NCBI GenBank assembly: GCA_903813345.2
Contig: CAIIXF020000001.1
Coordinates: 13,909,915-13,973,914, forward strand
Length of the DNA: 64,000 nt
Origin: Owenia fusiformis
Taxonomy: Eukaryota > Annelida > Polychaeta > Sabellida > Oweniidae
Reading direction: 5' to 3'
The notes below the pieces were generated by a model. It saw only the letters and a program-made list of their open reading frames with translations. It searched no databases and was not told the origin of the DNA. Each line of letters begins with the position of its first letter. Position 1 is the stretch's first letter. A program made the position numbers and the translations under genes. Positions 56,601 through 63,003 of this stretch are shown here, piece after piece.

Positions 56601-58544
56601 TCCATGATGATGGTTCATAGATTTATCATTGCTATATTGCTTAATTGTACAGATTTGATAACCCAGTGATGTCATATGGTCAACAACAATGTAAAGTATA
56701 TCCTTAATCATGAACTATCAGAATGTGGCTGTTAAATGAACTTATATTGCCTGTTTGGCAAAAATGCATGGGATTGAAAATATTACTTCTGTACATATAC
56801 TAATTGCCAGTTTGGCAAAAGTTCATGTGTCCCTGTTTATTAAAGACCAGATCATCTCATCTGATAAACTTTTACTGTTTTCCATAGGCGCCATAGCAGG
56901 AATAGCTGACCAACCAATACAGGAAATGACACGTAGGGGAGACACTGAACGTAGAACCTCTGCCTCTAAGACAGCAGTTGGAGTCGTGGCAGGGGTGGGC
57001 AAAGGTCTCATGGGAGTTGTCACTAAACCTATAGGGGGAGCTGCTGAATTTGTCTCTCAAACTGGCCAAGGTAATACCTTGTACAGTAAAACCTGTAATA
57101 CTGAAACACCTCTATAATCTGAACATCTCTTAATCTGAACATTTTTTGAAATATGACACCTGACAGTCTGAACATTTTTGTGCAGTCCCAGTGGTGTTCA
57201 TATAAGACAGATTTTACTGTATTTATAAACATTTGCATTTATTCTTCAGGATTTCAACACAATGTCATCTGCTTTGTTGTGTTTGTTTATTTAGTGGTTA
57301 TTAATTGCATTGTATAAGTTAGTATTGTTATCATGTGTTCCCTGCAGTGGCTTATCACTAGTTATGACATATGTATGCTTTTAATGTAGGTTTGCTGCTG
57401 GGAGCAGGTCTGTCAAAGTACCCTACTGTTCGATGTGCTACAGACACCGAATATGTGGAAAGCAATATCAACTCTGACACCAAGTATCCATGGTAAGTCT
57501 ATAATGCATTGAAATGTTTAACTAACACTAATGTTGGAGTTGCTTCGTGGTTCTCTGAATCTGTAATACCATCTCCCATACATGTGTGACATTTCCTGAC
57601 TAAAATAACAAGTATATGAAATGTAGATGCCTCTTGAATGACAGAAGGCGCTTTAACCTGTTATTACTCAATTTTAGGAAAATGCTTCAAAATCTGGTGA
57701 ACACCGATGTAATTATGTCACTGGATGCCAGCCAAACAACATTAAGTGGCAGCCATCTTCCCACAATCCTCCTGCTGACCCAGGACATCCTGTTTGTAGT
57801 CGGCTTCCTTGAAGACAGCCAACTGCAGGCATTCTCAGTGACTGAAGTGAACTTAGAGGCCAATACAAAGAATGCAAGTGTCATCTATATAAAAGCAAAG
57901 GGACAGCCAAATTCTCATGAAAAATCAGAGGTACAGTGGAATTTAAAATGATTTTAATATCTTAAAAAGTGGATTGATTTTAAACAAATATTTAAAAATA
58001 GGATTTGTTAGTACTTTATGTTGTAGACTCTATTGTACTAGTTTCTCTCATTTAGAATCCATTGAATCCTTGGCTTTTGAGGATGTGAAACTCACTAAGA
58101 AATAATACGAAATGATAATAGCTTCAATTAGTGTCCATGGGAGCTTTTGTGTTCTTTTCCCAAAAACTAAATTATATAGTAGCCAAATATTTGCTGACAC
58201 ATTAAGGTACATTTTTCCCTACTATTCATATTTTATTTCTAATAATATCCTCATCAAATTATAGTTTAATATTGATAATCACTTTAATGTTTGTCATAAT
58301 CTTTCAGGTGGACGAGAGTAAGATAAGTAAAGACAGAATTGCAGAGTTCATTGACCACACCTCTGGCTATATTTCCCAAGGTCAGAGCAGCATCGCCAGT
58401 TGTGATAGCCAATCAGATGTCAGCAGCCTCATTCTGGGAAATGGTCGCTATGAATTTCACATCGACCCACGTCTCCGAACATTGTTTATGGGACAGTTTA
58501 AAATTGCCCAGGATAAAATCAACAAAAAAGGTTTTGTGCTTTGA
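22695..58544 (+). CDS. VPS13B: VPS13B (intermembrane lipid-transfer protein 13B), C-terminal 1601 residues
   Basis: Eighteen exons in one continuous frame: 22695-22805, 23030-23131, 24778-24939, 25523-25675, 26007-26252, 26543-26626, 46323-46498, 46812-46976, 51274-51640, 51872-52048, 52933-53070, 53378-53810, 54067-55611, 56347-56517, 56888-57070, 57390-57492, 57678-57930, 58308-58544. All borders are GT/AG and phases agree. VPS13 proteins are rod-like lipid-transfer bridges at membrane contacts; VPS13B acts at the Golgi and endosomes. Recognition rests on stretches I recall from human VPS13B, such as RLPYEGLTKGPGAFV, GTLTSITN, DQPIQ, TKPIGGAAE and ILLEL-like VAB segments, ending in a KGF-type tail. 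The first exon opens mid-protein at phase 0, so upstream exons are outside the window. The gene hosts nested antisense genes in its introns. Confidence 0.95.
23487..24417. mobile_element. CAGTAAAACCTG element, 931 bp
   Basis: Ends CAGTAAAACCTGCGTATAG and its inverse, CTCAGGTTTTACTG, with TA on both sides. This is the structure of pogo/Tigger-like non-autonomous elements. Internal GTTCACTGTT..GGTGTTCACTA motifs repeat near both ends. It lies in the VPS13B intron between exons 2 and 3 of the window. Confidence 0.75.
25797..25949. mobile_element. CAGTAAAACCTG-type mini-element, 153 bp
   Basis: Starts TAGTAAAACCTATCTTAG, ends AAGTTTTACTG, and has GTGAACACCT motifs inside. A short, worn relative of the 931-bp element, in the next VPS13B intron. 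Confidence 0.6.
26627..28616. other. VPS13B intron, AT-rich; no gene seen
   Basis: No exon was recognised on either strand. At about 27480-27580 and again at 26350-26410 there is a dispersed repeat with GACATTTTGCATGTTAATGC, also present near 7975-8015 and 59150-59700. The remainder is unremarkable. Confidence 0.4.
28617..28840. repeat. Array of nine ACAGCGCTGT palindromes
   Basis: Nine copies of the perfect 10-bp palindrome ACAGCGCTGT, each preceded by CAGTACTGT or CAGTGCTGT (itself near-palindromic) and spaced about 25 bp by A or T runs. Units alternate TTT and AAA spacers, so the array is close to its own inverse. Confidence 0.9.
29050..29240. repeat. Second palindrome-word cluster (TTAGCGCTAA type)
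   Basis: Dense short palindromes and their variants: AGCGCTAA, TTAGCGCTGA, TCAGTACCAA, TTAGTGCTGA, TTAGCACTAA. It is not a simple tandem repeat. It shares the AGCGCT core with the arrays at 28617 and 32557. Confidence 0.7.
30124..30890. repeat. 40-bp minisatellite with 120-bp higher-order period
   Basis: About 18 copies of a 40-bp unit made of two related 20-bp halves (TATCACCATGTTCATTTCAT and a CTCCCATGTTA half). At the left end the blocks 30181-30300 and 30301-30420 are almost identical, showing a 120-bp step. All three plus frames stay open for 245-306 codons, because the period is not a multiple of three and no frame meets a stop. The product would be a His/Met/Cys-rich repeat. I treat this as a by-product and not a gene. 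Confidence 0.85.
31144..31553 (-). mobile_element. CCGTCC-family element, reverse orientation
   Basis: Read on the minus strand it starts TTATCCCACCGAAGGAAG, then ATATAGAAAGCC and CCATCCGTCCATTCGTCCG, then AAAATGGC hairpin segments. It matches the inner elements at 3683-4010 and 9013-9570. It lies directly before the orphan exon at 31595. Confidence 0.6.
31595..32179 (+). CDS. Two orphan terminal exons of an unidentified protein inside a VPS13B intron
   Basis: Exon 31595-31701 follows TTTGTCTTTTCAG, reads ITTARQFKLFGVIDGR and on to ERLDR, and ends AG|GTTAGC. Exon 32080-32179 follows TTGTTTTAAG, completes the split Arg codon, reads TQMERETLNRKWEQEA and ends RTEL with TAA at 32177-32179. The protein is basic and probably helical near its end. 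I do not recognise the family. No upstream exon was found between 26627 and 31594. The phase-0 acceptor would accept splicing from the VPS13B exon ending at 26626, giving a short alternative VPS13B end. A separate nested gene is the other option. Confidence 0.55.
32557..32703. repeat. Second ACAGCGCTGT palindrome array
   Basis: Five groups of tandem CAGCGCTGTACAGCGCTGT, one of them decayed to ACAGCGTGGT. It is the same word as the array at 28617 but packed as back-to-back doubles. Confidence 0.9.
32728..33065. mobile_element. 338-bp mini-transposon with about 108-bp inverted arms
   Basis: Left arm 32728-32836 and right arm 32959-33065 are inverse copies with few mismatches; the ends are TACTATATTTGCACATAGCC and its complement. 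Each arm itself contains a small hairpin, TAGCCATC..GATGGCTA. The middle 120 bases are unique. It lies just downstream of the ACP5-like polyadenylation signal. Confidence 0.8.
33131..33140 (-). promoter_or_regulatory. Polyadenylation signal of the ACP5-like gene
   Basis: Overlapping AATAAA hexamers on the minus strand (AATAAATAAA) lie 44-53 bases past the stop codon at 33184-33186, a normal distance for a short 3' UTR. Confidence 0.6.
33184..42969 (-). CDS. ACP5: Secreted purple (tartrate-resistant-type) acid phosphatase
   Basis: Seven exons: 42885-42969, 42237-42387, 41852-41972, 41390-41563, 34074-34290, 33830-33888 and 33184-33318; 942 nt, 313 codons plus TAG, with phases agreeing at every junction. 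Purple acid phosphatases use an Fe-Fe or Fe-Zn centre to hydrolyse phosphate esters in lysosomes or outside the cell. Exon 1 is a signal peptide (VVLVCALAGLLAVTHAA). The five metal-ligand blocks follow: GDWG, GDNFY, GNHDH, GHHPV and GHDHN, all intact. The exon 6 stretch SRRTTRGTRGKEQ is basic and unlike the human loop. Start: first ATG of MIMKNR. The gene is nested antisense in a VPS13B intron, and its fourth intron (34291-41389) contains a full LTR retrotransposon on the opposite strand. Confidence 0.92.
34423..34661 (+). repeat. 5' LTR
   Basis: 239 bp, TG...CA ends, identical by eye to the 3' copy. It contains a direct repeat, ATAGATGGCATGC, twice within 60 bases. No clear TATA box was seen. 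Confidence 0.95.
34662..35909 (+). other. Retrotransposon leader with primer-binding site
   Basis: TGGTGGCGGCGAAG directly abuts the 5' LTR and fits the complement of a tRNA 3' CCA end; I could not assign the tRNA. The following 1.2 kb has no long frame. It contains a 42-bp direct repeat, CATATAGTTACAAGTTAG with flanking bases, at about 35618 and 35748. Translation of gag begins at 35910. Confidence 0.7.
35910..37757 (+). CDS. gag-pro: Gag with SCAN-like capsid, three zinc knuckles and protease
   Basis: 615 codons. Residues 60-115 are a charged coiled coil. Residues about 125-192 have gag capsid sequence (CNWKKEHWTLKLAPSLSGKA). Residues 193-278 (FR..., LIVKEQLISTFPSDVQIWV) closely resemble the vertebrate SCAN domain, which is known to descend from a Gmr1-like capsid. 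Three CX2CX4HX4C knuckles lie at 331-344, 353-366 and 374-387. The retropepsin triad DTG is at 429-431 and a GQDIL segment follows it. The last 100 residues are an acidic repeat (EDDVLTEDDE-like units). The frame stops at TGA 37755-37757, and the same frame then runs open into the next ORF. Confidence 0.93.
   Translation: MDTRSTKAEDRKKTGMAESKDNTKPTQADDDQYYDDFDHGVETKPTQRDPEFGPQQGGDSTMMMRFMMEMFDKMEHSRMQLEERRVREQQEYREENRRLIEEIRHEKKQEEKRPKDPYITKLKDGDDIEDFLTVFERTAKMCNWKKEHWTLKLAPSLSGKAQAAYVSLNAVDAIDYDTVKETILKRYAINQESYRTRFRNLHRSNDEGIKPFAIRLTDAFDKWSKDAVTRDQLKDLIVKEQLISTFPSDVQIWVRQHDSKTTDEVVHLADNYIEARKSQKEDVEKAEAKSKFKKFGNKTNPKKNKDDEEKRSDTSESKEDYYKKVKETSRCFKCGVRGHHSASCQSGKEIMKCTKCNNLGHVISNCSTDMSLKCENCNMFGHVTSRCRRQGKQSFLCKAKSDIFSQYSNSDDGTVQGMLNDKEVTLLIDTGSCKTIIHKDLVQPEDILTNDKVMMTCVHGDQESYPTTKVKFAIGDDVYQVKAVVSDSVPTPVLLGQDILKRLDRDKMNKYIYKKINPVPAYVTTRQQWKQQLRDDADEEHEVENSGVKLVGQHDENDVQEDDVPIKEDEDYPKEDDVLTEDDEDNPKEDEVLTEDDENKSNEDDVLTEDDGNIP
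37917..40841 (+). CDS. pol: Integrase - reverse transcriptase - RNase H polyprotein
   Basis: 974 codons, in the same frame as gag with one TGA between. Integrase comes first: zinc-binding H131, H138, C168 and C171, and the D201-D260-(35)-E296 catalytic triad. A GPY/F module (WQGPYKV) follows near 435-440. Reverse transcriptase follows, with RFCIDFRYLN, FGLHGAPATF and YIDD at 709-712. RNase H closes, with TDAS near 860 and DHNPL near 930, ending NADALSRL. The true protein probably starts upstream: codons from 37758 are open, and the nominal start here is GTG. No inactivating change is visible inside it. Confidence 0.93.
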   Translation: MTRNECQTKDDVTFPFSFDETVFLPKSSDKLYKTKSQRRATKQKHANVNLNKECELDAVSPEDLKELQSNDPSLRDVRMKILNSTEEVRETPYFIMKDGILIRVTKNPLNEYVEQIVLPRSCRKKILQLAHDIPLSGHLGIKKTTDRILRRFFWPGIYKDIKQFCKSCDICQHTARMRVVDRAPLIPLPVVKEPFTKIGMDIVGPLPRSTKGNRFILCIGDYGTRYPEAVPLRSTDAKKIANELMILFSRVGIVKEILSDQGTNFMSKLLNEVYRLLGVKGIKSTPYHQQTDGQVERFNGTLINMLKKFVVAEPKLWDVYLPYVLFAYREVPNESTGFSPFELLYGRDVRGPLDVLKETWTAKEDTPQTVVDYVLKMRDKLSNLQILAEENAKQAKVTQKKYYDEKSRNISFKPGDDVLLLLPSSENKLEAQWQGPYKVVRRHGKVNYEIELFNGKMKIYHVNLLRKYLDRRDYCFMAATDEEDSDVEEIMNLPTYSLHSTVSSDGNVTSDCNINPELTTNQTKQIKKLLGSFSDVLSNKPGRTSLIKHNVDTGDNIPRKQPSYRIPQSQMKVVKEELDTMLKEGYIEPSRSEWISNIVLIPKKDNTMRFCIDFRYLNSVSRFDLYMMPRIDAILDRLHKAQWITVIDLCRGFWQISLTDDSKEKCAFRTPWGIYQFVVMPFGLHGAPATFQRMVDEMIRGLEDHVAAYIDDIIIYSETYEGHMKHVEELLNRLRLNNLTAKPSKCQFAFQEVVYCGHMVGKGVVSLKPSAIDAIKNFDKPETKELLKTYLGMTGYYRRFIKDYATKAYNLTELTRNQAPKKIFWEDKSDEAFYKLKEYLCKYPILRSPDFDLQFLVITDASAYGISGILSQNFEDGEHPIMYLSRKMLPRERNYSVIEKECLAMKWSIEKLSYYLLGRVFKVITDHNPLVWLHNMKNTNPRLMRWALALQQYNFTVVHRPGSANKNADALSRL
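41011..41249 (+). repeat. 3' LTR
   Basis: Same 239 bp as 34423-34661. Preceded by the purine tract AAGAAAAGGGGGAAGA (40995-41010). Confidence 0.95.
42970..44707. other. 5' flank of ACP5-like gene within the VPS13B intron; no gene seen
   Basis: AT-rich DNA that must hold the ACP5-like promoter, since VPS13B is read the other way. TATAAAA occurs at 43312 on the plus strand only, which is not decisive. No other exon was found. Confidence 0.4.
44708..46193. mobile_element. Giant foldback element with one arm interrupted
   Basis: Left arm 44708-45125 and right arm 45141-45529 plus 46165-46193 are inverted copies around a loop of about 15 bases. Ends are CACCCTATGCAGACAGAGCC and its complement, flanked by AAAAG on both sides (44703-44707 and 46194-46198). 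Without the inner insertion the element is about 851 bp, nearly all palindrome. Each arm carries the same short open frame, once on each strand; I do not call genes there. Confidence 0.85.
45530..46162. mobile_element. 633-bp mini-transposon nested in the giant foldback
   Basis: Ends CAGGGTGTCAAATGGCGTTG and complement, inverted arms of about 100 bp, TA on both sides. The uninterrupted sequence CCCAATATTTCCC is still readable in the other arm of the host element (GGGAAATATTGGG), which gives the exact empty site. Ends and TA target fit Tc1/mariner-type mobilisation. Confidence 0.85.
46323..53810 (+). CDS. VPS13B: VPS13B exon cluster 2: rest of the VAB region
   Basis: Six exons: 46323-46498, 46812-46976, 51274-51640, 51872-52048, 52933-53070 and 53378-53810. 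FSPLFVARSRLP and HHLTFQL open the cluster, then WLLVNHTPIDLTLVE in the 367-nt exon and NSSQHPLYAACY in the 138-nt exon. These are repeated beta-rich segments, each naming a bound ligand-like strand, as in the six-repeat VAB domain. Its first exon joins phase 0 to exon 26543-26626 over a 19.7-kb intron. The 4.3-kb intron 46977-51273 holds the cysteine-rich peptide gene and several repeats. Confidence 0.9.
47399..47605. repeat. G-tract/C-tract repeat
   Basis: Runs of 10 to 14 G on the plus strand, then a run of about 18 C, separated by TTCGCCCGAACCCTGCGAA. The G and C runs form a hairpin with a 20-base loop, and the G runs could form quadruplexes. A shorter relative (GGCCAGGGGGGTTGGGGG) lies at 42195-42215 in an ACP5 intron. 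The run lengths are likely to be unreliable in the assembly. Confidence 0.7.
47930..48148 (-). CDS. Small secreted cysteine-rich peptide (putative)
   Basis: 72 codons, ATG at 48148 and TAG at 47930-47932. Residues 1-21 (MYMRCLCLALVALCMVSQ...) form a clear signal peptide. The rest is a short basic/acidic spacer and eight cysteines spaced C-x3-C-x2-C-x4-C-x15-C-x-C-x2-C-x-C. The ending is CAAIA. I do not recognise the family; defence peptide, metal binder or venom-like peptide are all possible on shape alone. It is nested antisense in a VPS13B intron. The ATG follows CCAG|GTTATC-like sequence, so a noncoding first exon upstream is possible. The frame also extends upstream into repeated copies of its own beginning. 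Supporting transcripts would be needed. Confidence 0.55.
   Translation of the reverse strand: MYMRCLCLALVALCMVSQISGRSMQSFREAKLCSIECPKCPTLVCEGPEFYDQRQKPRITCLCDTCGCAAIA
48105..48565 (-). repeat. Tandem array of a start-codon/signal-peptide segment
   Basis: About 5.5 units of roughly 65-92 bp. On the minus strand each reads ACTCCAGGTTATTATGTATA, then the codons for MRCLCLTLVAL-type leader. The unit nearest 48148 is the one joined to the cysteine-rich peptide frame. Unit lengths are not multiples of three, so successive leaders lie in different frames. Confidence 0.8.
48984..49813 (+). mobile_element. CCGTCCGTCC-bearing element, 830 bp
   Basis: Starts ATCATCCCATCGAAGAAGG, has CCGTCCATCC tracts, three to four units of about 121 bp with GGCCATTTTGAAAAATGGC hairpins, and ends TTCGATGGGATTTGCTATGC, the inverse of the start. 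Close relative of 1214-2483, with fewer units. Confidence 0.7.
50084..50187. repeat. Foldback element 2
   Basis: Arms GTGATATCATTTTTATCGCC.. and complement, about 42 bp, around the centre GAGTGAGCGGAGCGAATGAG. Downstream (50390-50480) the words GATATCACACGGATATGCG and ATATCACACGCATATGAG recur. It lies in a VPS13B intron. Confidence 0.85.
50683..50731. mobile_element. 49-bp hairpin insertion with 9-bp target duplication
   Basis: Perfect 20-base inverted arms, TAGCCTTGCCCCAAGTCGGT and complement, with a 9-base loop. GATATTAGA stands directly on both sides (50674-50682 and 50732-50740). The whole inserted piece is arm-loop-arm and nothing else. Confidence 0.85.
52121..52701. mobile_element. GC-rich 581-bp mini-transposon with TTA target duplication
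   Basis: 27-bp inverted ends beginning TGGCCTAGTCACATAGCC, with TTA on both sides, as for PIF/Harbinger. The inside is rich in CGGCCG and GAGCTCGG words, strikingly GC-rich against the surrounding AT-rich VPS13B intron. Open frames on both strands of the inside are products of composition. Confidence 0.8.
54067..55611 (+). CDS. VPS13B: VPS13B large exon, 1545 nt
   Basis: The largest exon, phase 2 in and phase 1 out, 515 residues. It begins with the end of the VAB region, then about 70 residues rich in Ser, Thr and Pro (residues about 125-200 of the exon) with several T-P pairs that could be phosphorylated; this looks like an invertebrate-specific linker. The second half has ENIQLDNQLYPEGRFDFPV, VNLLLSVHASLKLYIASD-like and RLPYEGLTKGPGAFV segments. 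These belong to the ATG2_C-like amphipathic helix region that other VPS13 proteins use to bind membranes or lipid droplets. Confidence 0.92.
55884..56017. repeat. Foldback element 3
   Basis: Arms GGTTATATAATGGTTCTTTC.. and complement, about 45 bp, around GAGTGAGTAAGTGAGCGTAG. Further right (56170-56250) GTATACGCTGG/GTATACGATG words recur and TGACGTCA lies at 56109. It lies in the VPS13B intron before exon 56347. Confidence 0.8.
56347..58544 (+). CDS. VPS13B: VPS13B last five exons: helical region and PH-like end
   Basis: Exons 56347-56517, 56888-57070, 57390-57492, 57678-57930 and 58308-58544. The first three encode the glycine-rich helical repeats GTLTSITN, GAIAGIADQPIQ, GVGKGLMGVVTKPIGG and FVSQTGQG. 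The last two encode the PH-like C-terminal domain: MSLDASQ, ILLLTQDILFVVGF, FHIDPRLRTLF. The chain ends INKKGFVL with stop TGA at 58542-58544, close to the human length after its matching start. A CAGTAAAACCTG mini-transposon begins 14 bp past the donor at 57070. Confidence 0.93.
57084..57219. mobile_element. CAGTAAAACCTG mini-element, 136 bp
   Basis: Ends CAGTAAAACCTGTAATAC and AGATTTTACTG with TA on both sides and three CTGAACAT motifs inside. It starts 14 bases past a VPS13B splice donor. Confidence 0.65.
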
Positions 58545-58567
58545 AGCAGGATAGTGACGATTGAAAT

Positions 58568-59045
58568 CATAGATCCCGGCCAGATTCTTTTGTAGTAGGA
58601 TCAGTAGCTCAATAATATTTCCTCAAGATGAGACACCTCAGAAAAATTCAAATTTTAAAATGACGATTCTGGAGCCATTTCTGAAAAATATGAGACAAAT
58701 CATACCTCATTCGAAGGGTCTTGTTATTCTTTACCTTTTTTATCACCAATGGCCGTTATTCAAGCAATACTGCGTTGATAAGAGGCCAAAACAGTGATAT
58801 TTTATCGCCGGACTCTTGTCTGTCCAAACCTGAATGTTGCTCCCGTGGTTCCAGAAATGTGACGTCATCATTACAATGATATTTGGACACACAAGAGTCC
58901 GGATTTCGTGAAAAATATTCGCCGTATTGAAAGTCAAATAACTGCATCCATAGGTTACTGTATTTACTCGAACCAAACAAGTAGAAATAGATGATGTGAT
59001 GATGTGCCTATGATCCTACTACAAAACGATCTGGCCAATATCTCT
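58568..59045. mobile_element. 478-bp inverted-repeat element with 9-bp target duplication
   Basis: About 38-base imperfect inverted ends sharing GGCCAGAT and TTTTGTAGTAGGATC. GATTGAAAT stands on both sides (58559-58567 and 59046-59054). It begins 24 bases after the VPS13B stop codon, so it probably lies in the 3' UTR. A 9-bp duplication fits Mutator-type mobilisation. Confidence 0.75.
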
Positions 59046-59054
59046 GATTGAAAT

Positions 59055-61956
59055 AGTGAAACAGTTGCAGTATGAAGTTCACTTTAGACATGTTGTCTGA
59101 GGTGTGCTTATATGGTGTTAATGTTTAATTTATTATGTCACCACCACAAATGGTGACATGTTGTTATAGTGTCCAATTTTTTTGGTCGGTGTTTGGCAGT
59201 TGGTGTTTGCCATTTGGTGTTTGGCATCTGTAAAATATGGTATTCGGTGGGTGGCATCTGGGGCAGGTGGTGACATTTTGCATGTGAATGCTTTGTTTAT
59301 TATGTCACCACCATAAAGTCAAGTCAAACATGGAGTGGCATATCTTGCCATGCATATCAAATATGCAAACATATTGTTATAGCCACCAATTTTGTGACTG
59401 ATGTTTGGTGTCATTCTTGTATGTTACATTTGCAGGTGATGACATTTACTCATATAATTGCCTTTTTTTCAGTGAGCTTGTTTGTTAACATACAATGCAT
59501 AATTTAGTGAAAGTGAAATAACCAGTTTGTTTTAGAGTTCTTGCACATTGTTTTTTTATGTCACCATCAGAAGTGGTGGCATATTGTTGGAGTTTCCAAC
59601 TTTTTTTGTGGTCGGCATTTGATGCTCTGCGGTTGGTGTTTAGTGTCTGTAACAAATGGCAAGTGGTGACATTTTGCATGTTAATGCCTCGTTTATTTAA
59701 GAAATAGGTGCAATGCAGTTTCTGCATTGTTCATGCATTGGATTAACCTCATTCGTCTTAATTAAAGATTCTATGTTAAAATAATGGCACATATATGAGC
59801 CTACAGAGTTCTTGATCTATGACACAGTTTACAATTAATATTCCCATTATATTGCAGTATTTGAAGAAATGATATTAAATGCTAAACCACAATATGTACA
59901 GGTATATAAGATATATAATATATACGGTACATAGGAGGTATTCGGACATGTAGCTTTATAATGATTTGCATTGGTGCCAAATGCATGTGTACTGAGGTAA
60001 TATTATAGAATTACAAGAATGTACAGATTATGGTGAATAATAATAAGGTACTTGATCATTGTTAATATTTCTGGTGGCAGGTTACACCATTATATTATTT
60101 AATAATAATAAATAAGTTGTTGAAAGGGATAAATCATGATTGTTGTTGAATTTCAAAGGTGGAAAAATATGTTGCTGTAAAATATGAAACAAATCTGACA
60201 TTATTATGGGTTTCAGTTCTTCTTTTACTTTCATTCCGCTTCCCTAGTATCAACACATTCACACCAAGAATGTGGATGTAGATTTTTTCATCAAGATATC
60301 CCTGAGAAACATATCATTCAATAGAATTTAATACAAACAAATGAAAATTTGTGATTTTAAACATTCCGTAATGAATGAAATGTCCATTGGTGTTCTGGTC
60401 CTGAATTGTGATAATGGAATTTAATGGCAGGGGAGGGGGTATTAGACAATGTTTTTTTTCATGTTGGATTATGGTTTGGGATAGTTGGGGTTTGTTTTGC
60501 AGATGACTTGTATACACTTGGGTGTTTTTTCTTGCTGTGTTCTGTATTCAATGTTGGTATTTTCCCTTTGGCACATGTACATACATACCTTCTCACATTG
60601 TGATGTGAATTGGATATTCTACATTGAGGAGATTAAAACACATCAAAATAACAGAAGTGAAAATTTGTGATTTCAAACATTCCTTGTTGGAAAATATTTA
60701 TTTAGTTTGTACATATTACATACAGATTCATCTGACATACCATTTTGAAATACAAATCTTAATAAAAAGGATATAGTGTGCTTTTGGATCTTTGAGCAAC
60801 TTCAATCTTATATTATTAAGTTCCAAATTCATATCATATGTTATAGATTCATTTTATGTTGAATATGTAAAATGATAAAATCACAAATTCGTTAAATAAT
60901 TACGACTAGACTTCCACATTCAAAGTTGAACATTACTTTATCAACTATAAATACATCACTTCGCCAACTCAAATAAATAAAATATTAAAACAAATATATT
61001 AATATCATTCAAAAAGAATGAAACAAATATAGAACAATAAATTAATAAATACAGAAGGAACCGATCATTTTATTCCAGCAGTGATGTGCTTGAAGAAAAT
61101 GACAGGTCCCCTTATGGCAAATTAATATCCCAGATAGCTCTTAAAAGCCCTGTGATATCTTACAAGCCTAATTGACATTCTATTGTCAATGTGGATATTA
61201 CACACACAGCAAAATCAAGACTTGGGTTCTTAAATGATGACAACAATATGCTATACAGATTTCTTTTTTTGTATTTCATTTCACATGGGTCACAGGGAAG
61301 ACTTAGTGCTATTCTAGGAGGGGGTGGGGGTAGCATCTTCACTTTGTAAGCTAATGTTCAAGATGTTAACACAGATATACATACAAGGGAGTAAATGAAG
61401 CATAGCAATGATTTATTTGAGACAGAATCCACTATTTCCCTTCTGTGACCCATGTGAGATGACAGAACCATAGTTTGGGCAACCCAGTGCCATTTCACCA
61501 CAATAAGTAGACTTGCTAGGCAACACCCCATAGTCACTTTATACAGTGCAATATGTCATTGTTCTACACTGATGGGTCATGGTATAACAGGGCTTTTAAA
61601 CGAATTGCTTCTATGATGGTTATTCCTTCAGATATATAACATGTATGTTTTAGTTTTGCATCAAGGCCCTATACTCCTCCACTCACGTTATACATAACAG
61701 TTACCTCAAAAGACAGAACTAGTTATGAGTGATGAGATGAGTGATTGGTGAGCCTCTTTCATAACCAATATCAGCCAGAGTTGATTGGTCATTGCAAAAC
61801 TGTTTCAGGGAATTGCTATAGTGATGTATAAGAGACTTTATGTAGAACTAAAAAATCCATTTACATGTTGAACTCACAAACCTCTTGATAGACATTAGAC
61901 AATTACTGGAGTAGTGTTTGTAGTTGAAATTCTTTTGAAGAAATAAAATCAAAGTC
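59055..61956. other. VPS13B 3' flank; dispersed repeats, no gene seen
   Basis: At 59130-59700 two or three worn copies of a repeat with TATGTCACCACCA, TTGGTGTTTGGC and GACATTTTGCATGTTAATGC. AATAAATAAG at 60107 could be a polyadenylation signal for VPS13B if the UTR is long. No exon was recognised on either strand. Confidence 0.4.
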
Positions 61957-62129
61957 CAGAAAACCTGTAAAGTGGAACTCCTCTGTAAGTGGAACACCTC
62001 CACATGTGTACCACTTTTCAGGGTCTCTTGACCAATTGATGAAATGTTAAATGAACCTCTGTAAGTAGAACACCTCCCAAGTGGAACACTAGAGGTACCA
62101 ATGGTGTTCCACTTACACAGGTTTTACTG
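61957..62129. mobile_element. CAGTAAAACCTG-type mini-element, 173 bp
   Basis: Ends CAGAAAACCTGTAAAGTGG and ACACAGGTTTTACTG; inside, AAGTGGAACACCTC-type words repeat four times. Confidence 0.65.
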
Positions 62130-63003
62130 TATTACAAAGGATAGATTATGTTATGCTTTTACCCTTTTAGTGAGTTCAAGATGCAAATGGAAATAAGATA
62201 TTTCAATGTTGTTAAGGGTAACTCAATATCACCTTGACTTGGTATGTTTAAAAATCACAACAAATGACTGGACGATCTTCCAATCTTGAGAGCCTATAAA
62301 TAAAATGGAAATTAAAGGTAGAATCAGAAATCGAAGGGGGGCATCTGTCCCAAACATGGGGTCATATTCAAGTCATGTCTCTTTTCTTGAAGTTTTCAAG
62401 AAAGTTACATGAAGTTCATACCTATTTCATTTGACTTTTTTTTGTAAATGTATTCAAGCCATATTTGTAATTCAACAACACCAATCTTCATGTTTATATC
62501 AAAGTGCAATGTTGTACCTTGCTAATACAGCTTAAATTATATATCTTATTGTGACATATTATACATATACATAAATCTGTTTGGGTTGGTAGAAAACCAA
62601 CCAGTTGGTGAATTCAAAATGTAGCTTGTTATCATTTTTCTTGTCTTAGAATTACATATTCTACCTTTAAAATGTTTAAGTCACTCCTGAAGGAGTATGA
62701 CAAAACCCCTCCCACTCAATACATCTGTATAAACTAGGAAGACTGGGGCAAAAGGGTAGAGTCCACTATAAAGTAATGCTAACATCTAGTAACATCAAAC
62801 AAAGCTGAATAGTAGCTACTTGCATTCCTAGACTCCAGCATCCCTTACTGAACTCAAATATCAAAATTTGCTTATCACATTGTCAAATATTGTAATGGCT
62901 GACTTGCCTACCGAAAGAATAGTGCATTGGTCACCTGACTAGGCTGACTAGCTCACCGAATTATTAAAATCTCAAGTCGGGTTTTTACACCAGTTTGTAA
63001 TAT

